Under the pieces are notes generated by a model. The model ran no database searches, was not told the origin of the DNA, and worked only from the letters and a program-made list of their open reading frames with translations. A DNA stretch of 64,000 bases from Candidatus Poribacteria bacterium (lineage in GTDB: Bacteria; Poribacteria; WGA-4E; WGA-3G): contig VXPE01000041.1 of the NCBI GenBank assembly GCA_009839745.1, forward strand, positions 27,677-91,676, written 5' to 3'. Shown here in pieces: positions 59,735-64,000 of the stretch. Numbering within the stretch: position 1 is the stretch's first letter; each line of letters opens with the position of its first letter. The position numbers and the translations under genes are program-made.

Positions 59735-60730
59735 TTATTGTAGCATAAAGCGGACGGTTCCAGAGAAGGTTTCATCAGGTGCAAGCACAATCACGCCTGC
59801 TGGGATCCCCCGTGCCTCTAAATTGATAGCATCCGTTGGGCAGGTGTAAGGCTCAAAACAGATGGCATCCCTATCAGGCGGGGTATAGACAACAAGCTCC
59901 CTGAACTGTGCGTCCGATTCCATCACCATACCGTAGCCGGTATCTCTGTTTTCTATGCGGCATCGACTGAACCCCTCAACCCATTGAACGTCCGTGAAAA
60001 CATGGTCGAGTTTCAGTTTCGCGAACGGCTGCCCATTCCGGAGATCCAGCGTGTCAGCAACATCGTGCTGTGTCCCGGTTGGCACGAGAACCCCGTCCAA
60101 TTCCCAATACTTCGCAGCGGGGACGGTAATTACGGCTTCGGCTGCGTTCGCCTCGGTGCCGAGGTCTACACTAAAATAGGGATGGATACCGAACCCCATC
60201 GGCATGTTTCGAGCCCCCGTGTTCTCAATCGCAATCCCCATCGTTAGCACGGCATCTTTGAGCGTATAGGTAATCTCGATTCTAAAAGGGAACGGATACT
60301 GGCGACCGACATCGGGAAAATCTTGAGAATTAAGTGAACATACGAGTGTCGCGCCGTTTTCATCGGCGATATGGCTCTCGACCTGATACGGGAGATTCAA
60401 CAATAAGCCGTGGATCGTTGTAGGGGACTCCGGTGCTTTGTCGAACTGGTAGGTTTCTGCCTCAAATTGCCACGTGCCGTTGCGGATTCGGTTGGGAAAA
60501 GGAAATAGAATCGGATTGCCGTAAGCAGTCGGACGTTCCTCCAAGGTCGCGAGATCCGGCGGGGCATCTATCAGGTTCAACCACGTCTCCCCATCGGCGA
60601 CCCTGAAGGCGTAGCAGTTATTACCGAGTGCCGGGACGATCTCAGCGACAGCCTTTCCATCTTGCTGGATGTAGTAAACTTGAAAACTACTTACCGTTTC
60701 TACGGCTACTGAATACGTTGTATCCGCCAT
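59735..60730 (-). CDS. Aldose 1-epimerase-type protein
   Basis: 331 residues. The galactose mutarotase fold is shown by PALGNNCYAFRVADGETWLN, PFPNRIRNGTWQFEAETYQF, TIHGLLLNLPYQVESHIADE and GFGIHPYFS (with the catalytic His), and CFEPYTCPTDAIN near the end. It interconverts alpha and beta sugars. The start MADTTYSVAVETV at 60730 has GGAGAG 6 bases upstream. The longer frame to 60853 encodes a signal-like hydrophobic stretch (IATACAFFLLSTIPTNA), so a secreted form from an upstream start is also possible. Confidence 0.8.
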   Translation of the reverse strand: MADTTYSVAVETVSSFQVYYIQQDGKAVAEIVPALGNNCYAFRVADGETWLNLIDAPPDLATLEERPTAYGNPILFPFPNRIRNGTWQFEAETYQFDKAPESPTTIHGLLLNLPYQVESHIADENGATLVCSLNSQDFPDVGRQYPFPFRIEITYTLKDAVLTMGIAIENTGARNMPMGFGIHPYFSVDLGTEANAAEAVITVPAAKYWELDGVLVPTGTQHDVADTLDLRNGQPFAKLKLDHVFTDVQWVEGFSRCRIENRDTGYGMVMESDAQFRELVVYTPPDRDAICFEPYTCPTDAINLEARGIPAGVIVLAPDETFSGTVRFMLQ

Positions 60731-60902
60731 CGTTCTCTCTCCATCTGCGTTTGTGGGTATTGTTGAAAGTAAGAAAAAAGCACAAGCCGTTGCGATTTGA
60801 AGTGCCGGGTGCCATCTCCTCCTTCCAGATCGACGAAAAGAAAAAATTCTCATTGCTGATTAGCACCTCTCTTTTGCTTTACGGCACGGCGACGCGTGCC
60901 TG

Positions 60903-61514
60903 CTACTTTTGAGCACACCAGTGAATCCCACGCTTTAGTATTTCCCGGAAGCTCGGATTCGAAAAGGTAACATCATCGTGTCCACTCTGGAAACAGAAGA
61001 TGCGGGAATTGCCGTATTCACGCGCCCATCCCAATACATCCATACTGTTCGGATGATCGACTGTTAAGAGGATCGCACTATCATCACCGGCGGACTTCAT
61101 GGTATAGGTTTCGTCGCCCATTTCCCAGTCTGCGAGCCCTTCTGTGATGGGATGCGTTGTATCAGCGATTTGCACCTGCAACGTCTGCCGAGGATAGTAG
61201 CCGAAATCGCGTTCATGGATACCGCACATCTCAGAGTAGGCATCCCAGTCTGGGAACGCTAAGATGGCGTGATGCAGAATTACCATGCCCTGCCCACGTT
61301 CCGTTAAACCAAGAATCGCCTGCGCTTGTGCATCCGTTGGATAGGGACGGTGAAAGTTATAAAAGACGACGGTATCGTAGTCCTTTTGGCGTGGGTCGTC
61401 TACAAAATCGTCCAGATCTTCCCGGACGAATTGAATGCCTTCCATACTTTCAAATACTGCGTCAAATTGCTTTTCCTGAAATCCGTGTTCACCGGTTACG
61501 ACTGCGATTTTCAT
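60903..61514 (-). CDS. ThuA-like trehalose-utilisation family protein
   Basis: 203 residues. MKIAVVTGEHGFQEKQFDAV at the start, DTVVFYNFHRPYPTDAQAQA, GQGMVILHHAILAFPDWDAY and GNSRIFCFQSGHDDVTFSNP are the ThuA blocks (class I amidotransferase-like fold). It is probably a sugar-related enzyme of unknown reaction. Its leader is a full minus-strand copy of the dispersed repeat, and the tail directly abuts the start. Confidence 0.85.
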   Translation of the reverse strand: MKIAVVTGEHGFQEKQFDAVFESMEGIQFVREDLDDFVDDPRQKDYDTVVFYNFHRPYPTDAQAQAILGLTERGQGMVILHHAILAFPDWDAYSEMCGIHERDFGYYPRQTLQVQIADTTHPITEGLADWEMGDETYTMKSAGDDSAILLTVDHPNSMDVLGWAREYGNSRIFCFQSGHDDVTFSNPSFREILKRGIHWCAQK

Positions 61515-61612
61515 TTTTTAATTTTCCTTGCGGTTCGGTTCGGCGGATTTGGGGTTTAACGCTTCAGCCCGTATATCCGCCCTCCATTTCATTACGGGCT
61601 TGCAAACTTTGG
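61515..61612 (-). repeat. Leader repeat copy before the ThuA gene
   Basis: On the minus strand it reads AGCCCGTAATGAAATGGAGG, then GCGGATATACGG, GCTGAAGCGTTAAACCCCAA, and CCGAACCGCAAGGAAAATTA then AAAA right before the ATG at 61514. It closely matches the copy at 16964. Confidence 0.8.
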
Positions 61613-61652
61613 CATCATGAAAAAAGTCGAAAAGCCCACCGACAAGACCCGT

Positions 61653-62831
61653 CTAATCCGTAATTGCTTGATATGTCAGCACGCGAAATTGGGCGTGGAA
61701 CGGAGAAGCGCCGATCAACTGGGTCATCAGGATGCCGATTAAATCTTCCATAGGATCAATCCAAAATGTGGTACTTGCGAGTCCACCCCAACTGTAAGTG
61801 CCTTCAGAGCCGGGACCGTGCGTCTCAGCGACATCCATAACGACAGCAAACCCAAGCCCGAAACCGCATCCTGTTCTCTCAAGCGGTTGCCAATCGTCAG
61901 AGATATGATTGACCCTAATGAGTTCAACGGTTTTCCTGCCGAGCAGTCGAACACCATCGAGCTCACCCTCGTTGAGGAGCATTTGACAGAAGCGGAGGTA
62001 ATCCGCCGCGGTTGACTGCAGTCCGGCGCCGCCCGAATGGAAAAAACTCAGCGGTCCGCTGGAAACCGGAGCGTTCTCAAGCACCTGAATACCGCCGTCT
62101 TCCGAGGGTTCATACAACGTCATGTATCTATCAGCCTTTTCGTCCGGCACTGAGAAAGCGGTATCAACCATACCCAAAGGCTCCAAAATCTGGGTTTTCA
62201 GGAATTCCGCAAACGGCATTCCAGAGACGACCTCCACGAGGTAGCCGAGGACATCGGTAGACATCCCGTAATTCCATGCGGCACCTGGATTGTGCAAGAG
62301 CGGAATATTACCGAGTTCGTTTGCCATGTTTGCGAGGTCCCCTTGGTAGTAATTCGCGTCTCTATACCGCTGATGAATCGGGTGCTCCCCATCCCCGCCA
62401 TAGATAAGCCCGGAGGTGTGTGTGAGGAGATGCTTTACCGTCATTTCGGTTTCCGCGTCAACAATAGCCGCGCCACCCTCCGTGTAAACCTGCATGTCTT
62501 TGAAAGCGGGAATCAATTCAGAGACCGGGGTGCCGAGTTGGAAATGTCCTTCCTCGTAGAGCATCATCACCGCGATACTGGTAATCGGCTTCGTCATTGA
62601 ATAGATGCGTAAGATGGTATCAAATTCTATCGGTTTCGCAGTAGCAACATCCTGCATACCGAACTTCTCAAAATGGACGAGTCTCCCCTTACGCGCGATC
62701 ATCGTCAACGCCCCCGGGATTTTGCCATCGTCCACCCAGCGTTGCATCACTGGCGCGATGCGCTCCAAACGCGATGTGGACATGCCGACATCTTCAGGGA
62801 TGGCGCGCGGTAATCCTTCATACAATGTCAT
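61653..62831 (-). CDS. Serine beta-lactamase-like protein (class C/PBP fold)
   Basis: 392 residues. The nucleophile is S in YSMTKPITS (SxxK), with WNYGMSTDVLG as the second active-site element (YxS/N type) and GLASTTFWIDP in place of the KTG motif. Such proteins are often esterases or D-aminopeptidases rather than drug-resistance enzymes. No signal peptide is seen. It is followed upstream on the same strand by a closely related gene, with a repeat in the 80-base gap. Confidence 0.87.
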   Translation of the reverse strand: MTLYEGLPRAIPEDVGMSTSRLERIAPVMQRWVDDGKIPGALTMIARKGRLVHFEKFGMQDVATAKPIEFDTILRIYSMTKPITSIAVMMLYEEGHFQLGTPVSELIPAFKDMQVYTEGGAAIVDAETEMTVKHLLTHTSGLIYGGDGEHPIHQRYRDANYYQGDLANMANELGNIPLLHNPGAAWNYGMSTDVLGYLVEVVSGMPFAEFLKTQILEPLGMVDTAFSVPDEKADRYMTLYEPSEDGGIQVLENAPVSSGPLSFFHSGGAGLQSTAADYLRFCQMLLNEGELDGVRLLGRKTVELIRVNHISDDWQPLERTGCGFGLGFAVVMDVAETHGPGSEGTYSWGGLASTTFWIDPMEDLIGILMTQLIGASPFHAQFRVLTYQAITD

Positions 62832-62845
62832 TAAAAAACTCCTAT

Positions 62846-62912
62846 GAGATAGTTATCAGTTGTCAGTTAAAGAGATCCCGACGGATATTATATTCCTCTT
62901 AGGACAACCGCT
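62846..62912. repeat. Short copy of the TAACTGAT-type repeat
   Basis: GAGATAGTTATCAGTTGTCAG, then TTCCTCTTAGGACAACCGCT at the other side, in the gap between the two beta-lactamase-like genes. Confidence 0.45.
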
Positions 62913-64000
62913 AATCGGTGAGAGCCTGATAGGTTAGAACCCGGAATTGGGCGTGGAACGGAGAATCGGCACCGACCAATTGGGTCATGAAAATGCCGAT
63001 TAAATCTTCCACAGGATCGATCCAAAATGTAGTGCTTGCCATGCCGCCCCAACTGCAAGTGCCTACGGAACCGAGCGTGTGCGTTTCAGCGACATCCGTG
63101 ACGACGGAGAATCCGAGTCCGAAACCGACACCTGTCCGATCAGGGGCTAACCAATCGGGAGGCACATGATTCATCCTGATGAGTTCGGCGGTCTTTCGTC
63201 CGAGGAGCCGCTCGCCATCGAGTTCACCGTCGTTGAGCACCATTTGGCAGAACCGGAGATAATCCGGAGCGGTCGATTGTAGCCCGCCACCACCAGAGTG
63301 GAAAAAACTTAGGGGTCCGGTTGCAGCATGGACTTTCTCAATTGCCTGCAGCTCACCCTCTTCCCCGAATTCGTATACCTTTGAATATCGGTTAGCGTTC
63401 TCAACTCGCACTGAAAAACCGGTGTCATCCATACCTAAAGGCTCAAAAATACGAGTCTTCAAAAACGTTTCAAACGGCATACCCGAGACGATTCCGACAA
63501 GGTAGCCGAGTATATCAATAGCCATACCGTATTTCCAGGCGGTCCCGGGTTGATGAAGGAGCGGGATACCGCCGAGCTTGCTTACCATGTTGGCGAGGTC
63601 ACCGCCGTAGAGATCCGCGTCTTCATATCGCTGATCGATCGGATGGTCGTCCTTATTGCTGTCATAGATAAGCCCAGCGGTATGCGTGAGCAGGTGTTTG
63701 ATTGTCACCTCGCGGTCGGCATCCACAATCGCACTGCCATCTTCCGTGTAAACCTTCATATCTTTGAAAGCGGGAACAAACTCAGAAACAGGTGTGGTGA
63801 GTTGAAAATGTCCCTCTTCGTAGAGCATCATCACCGCGACACTGGTAATCGGCTTCGTCATAGAGTAGAGGCGGAAGATGGTATCAAATTCTACGGGTTT
63901 GGCGGCGGCGATATCCTGCATACCAAATTTTTCAAAATGGACGAGTTTGCCCTCACGCGCGATCATCGTCAATGCACACGGGATTTTTCCGTTGTCAACA
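62911..64000 (-). CDS. Second serine beta-lactamase-like protein, partial
   Basis: The frame continues past the window end, so the N-terminus is missing. The visible 360 or so residues are closely similar to the gene at 61653: YSMTKPITS, WKYGMAIDILG and GMASTTFWIDP are all shared, and LTYQALTD matches LTYQAITD at the end. It is a tandem duplicate with many changes in between. Confidence 0.87.
   Translation of the reverse strand, partial: VDNGKIPCALTMIAREGKLVHFEKFGMQDIAAAKPVEFDTIFRLYSMTKPITSVAVMMLYEEGHFQLTTPVSEFVPAFKDMKVYTEDGSAIVDADREVTIKHLLTHTAGLIYDSNKDDHPIDQRYEDADLYGGDLANMVSKLGGIPLLHQPGTAWKYGMAIDILGYLVGIVSGMPFETFLKTRIFEPLGMDDTGFSVRVENANRYSKVYEFGEEGELQAIEKVHAATGPLSFFHSGGGGLQSTAPDYLRFCQMVLNDGELDGERLLGRKTAELIRMNHVPPDWLAPDRTGVGFGLGFSVVTDVAETHTLGSVGTCSWGGMASTTFWIDPVEDLIGIFMTQLVGADSPFHAQFRVLTYQALTD

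Overview
This window is bacterial chromosomal DNA with about 49 genes or gene parts. I infer a Candidatus Poribacteria-type or closely related marine/sponge-associated lineage in or near the Planctomycetes-like assemblage. The reasons are the gene mix: DUF1501 and DUF1549/DUF1553 cytochrome-type proteins, several phytanoyl-CoA-type dioxygenases, sulfatases, long WD40 and YCF48-like propellers, and a large number of dispersed short repeats. I saw no rRNA, tRNA or CRISPR array. The species assignment is inference, not something a single base shows.

Layout. 1-7.3 kb is a defence-like accessory block: a partial NWDG-type gene with a decayed duplicate tail, a small MITE-like element with target-site duplication, two small unknown genes, a conserved HYSCESF/LHWNM protein with a C-terminal membrane hairpin, a single-chain nuclease-methylase of 985 residues, and a MazEF-like toxin-antitoxin pair. 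7.3-14.4 kb is metabolic and housekeeping (amidohydrolase, Zn protease, glyoxalase, dioxygenase, SCP2-like protein, alkyltransferase, trans-sulfuration enzyme, TPR protein). 14.6-19.2 kb is a complete aapJQMP amino-acid ABC transporter behind a good sigma70 promoter. 19.3-26.9 kb is a second accessory block: DUF2283, an SDR, a PIN toxin pair with a damaged toxin, the wreck of a type III restriction-modification system surrounding an intact DUF3800 gene and a structured RNA, a dioxygenase, and an AAA ATPase/DUF4276 pair. 26.9-34.4 kb holds a sulfatase, a pantoate-kinase-like GHMP kinase, a secreted GATase-like protein, a sugar kinase, an ABC ATPase and tgt. 34.6-41.4 kb is a planctomycete-type three-gene set (PPC/IPT protein, DUF1501, DUF1549/DUF1553). 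41.6-49.6 kb holds WD40, a secreted GATase-like protein, an orphan methylase, a second sulfatase, a cytochrome-WD40-HMA protein, YceI and a membrane protein. 49.7-56.7 kb holds a giant YCF48-like propeller, a VWA protein and an SNF2-SWIM helicase. 56.8-64 kb holds LamG, SUMF1, an orphan small-RNA-like unit, aldose epimerase, ThuA and two tandem serine beta-lactamase-like proteins.

The strongest unusual signal is at 46151-47749. The cytochrome/WD40 reading frame stops at a TGA exactly where the first Cys of a heavy-metal-associated GMTCxxC motif should be, the rest of the HMA domain continues in frame for 57 codons, and a perfect 7-bp stem with a GGA loop sits 23 nt after the TGA. That is the layout expected of a bacterial selenocysteine codon and SECIS element.

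The second strongest is a dispersed leader repeat. It has a hairpin or a GGAGG-CGGATATACGG block, then a tail CCGCAAGGTAAAATTAAAA that usually abuts a start codon, and it supplies the 5' leader of about ten unrelated genes. In two genes it is read in frame as an N-terminal peptide containing PQGKIK or PQDKIK. Other notable items are a three-way-junction RNA just after the DUF3800 gene, a shared palindromic operator in two promoters, and a promoter-RNA-terminator unit with an exposed anti-Shine-Dalgarno stretch.
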